From NCBI GenBank assembly GCA_036389795.1, contig DASVWD010000267.1, positions 1 through 32,615 of the forward strand: a stretch of DNA of 32,615 nucleotides. The letters run 5' to 3'. The first letter of the stretch is position 1. Every line of letters begins with the position of its first letter. The DNA comes from Longimicrobium sp. (lineage in GTDB: Bacteria > Gemmatimonadota > Gemmatimonadetes > Longimicrobiales > Longimicrobiaceae). Shown piece after piece: positions 32,228-32,615 of the stretch. The notes under the pieces are model-generated. The model was not told the DNA's origin, did not search any database, and saw only the letters and a program-made list of their open reading frames with translations. Made by a program: the position numbers and the translations under genes.

Positions 32228-32303
32228 CACAGAGGACACAGAGAACACAGAGGGAACTGAAGACGCGATTGAAGTTCTCTCTGTGTCCTCTGTGTCCTCC
32301 GTG
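32228..32303. repeat. Long inverted repeat of CACAGAGGA-type units
   Basis: Arms 32228-32258 and 32273-32303 (31 bases each) are complementary with only three mismatches, around a 14-base loop. Each arm is made of CACAGAG(G/A)A-like units. Repeats of this kind are known in many bacterial genomes. No gene lies in 32163-32585; two short open frames here look spurious. Confidence 0.75.
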
Positions 32304-32366
32304 AGAGGCTTTTCAGAAGCTGTACCTGAACGATGCTCTGCAAGGTGGTATCATGCCACACGCGAA

Positions 32367-32563
32367 GTCATCCTGAGGGAGCGTCCGCGCGTAATTCGTT
32401 CCTGCGCCAATGGTTGGACGCGACCGAAGGATCTACTCCGCGTGTCTGGTGGCCAGATGCAGTGCGCAGGAGCCGGCCTCGCTCCGGGGTGAGTAGATCC
32501 TTCGGTCGCCGCCAGGCATTGGTGCGGAGGATGGTTCTGCTCGGCGGCTCCCTGAATAGAAAC
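32367..32563. repeat. Second inverted pair of ATCCTTCGG-type repeats
   Basis: The left copy begins GTCATCCTGAGGGAGC (32367) and ends GACCGAAGGATCTACTC (to 32437). The right copy begins GAGTAGATCCTTCGGTCGCC (32491) and ends GGCGGCTCCCTGAAT, with decayed last bases (to about 32563). Arrangement and spacing resemble 9250-9532. Confidence 0.65.
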
Positions 32564-32585
32564 TACGGAGCCGGGGTCGCGCTCT

Positions 32586-32615
32586 TCAGGCGGCCTTCCG
32601 CAGTTCCACCTTGTA
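32586..32615 (-). CDS. Possible C-terminus of a gene entering from the right
   Basis: On the minus strand, reading from the window edge, YKVELRKAA is followed by TGA (32588-32586). Only nine codons are visible, so this is a guess from reading frame and position after the repeats. Confidence 0.2.
   Translation of the reverse strand, partial: YKVELRKAA

Noticed and set aside
32283-32492. Open frame of 69 codons near the right end
   Set aside because: It consists of the CACAGAGGA and ATCCTTCGG repeats read as protein.

Overview
The window is very GC-rich DNA (except for a few AT-richer patches) from a Gram-negative-type, double-membrane bacterium. A full set of type II secretion (T2SS) genes, lipoprotein and Sec signal peptides, and long intergenic regions packed with short palindromic repeats fit a Gemmatimonadota-type genome such as Longimicrobiaceae. 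That placement is inferred from style and gene content, not from a marker gene.

Left part (1-7163): a structured repeat element (copy 1) is followed on the minus strand by three small exported proteins of unknown function; the middle one looks frameshifted. A divergent promoter region with a clear dyad operator drives a BlaI-type repressor and a 939-residue M56 metalloprotease. The protease's outer part is a glycine-rich repeat (DUF4097-like) region instead of a penicillin-binding domain. A bidirectional terminator separates this pair from a small conserved-looking protein and an RNase D, both on the minus strand.

Middle part (7597-16891): plus-strand housekeeping and stress genes. They are an amidohydrolase, a class III-like sirtuin with a beta carbonic anhydrase, a PIN-domain toxin with its small partner (probably leaderless), pyruvate kinase, a PhnP-like metallo-beta-lactamase-fold hydrolase, glucose-6-phosphate isomerase, and an overlapping diacylglycerol/lipid kinase. 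About 900 bases without a recognisable gene follow (16892-17801), partly AT-rich.

Right part (17802-32054): a T2SS locus in the order propeller protein - gspE - gspG - gspF - gspL - gspM - gspC - gspD - gspH - gspI - gspJ - gspK, then a sigma-54 activator without a sensor domain. Most junctions are ATGA or GTGA overlaps. Exceptions are three places where repeats have been inserted: before gspG, between gspF and gspL, and before gspH. No prepilin peptidase (gspO) is in the window.

The most unusual content is the repeat landscape. A roughly 140-nt element occurs three times with the same predicted multi-branch fold; its two hairpin stems differ between copies but stay complementary. Arrays of 7-8-nt units begin at or within a few bases of stop codons of five genes. 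Several other palindromic families, two of them also arranged as inverted pairs, fill the gene-poor stretches.
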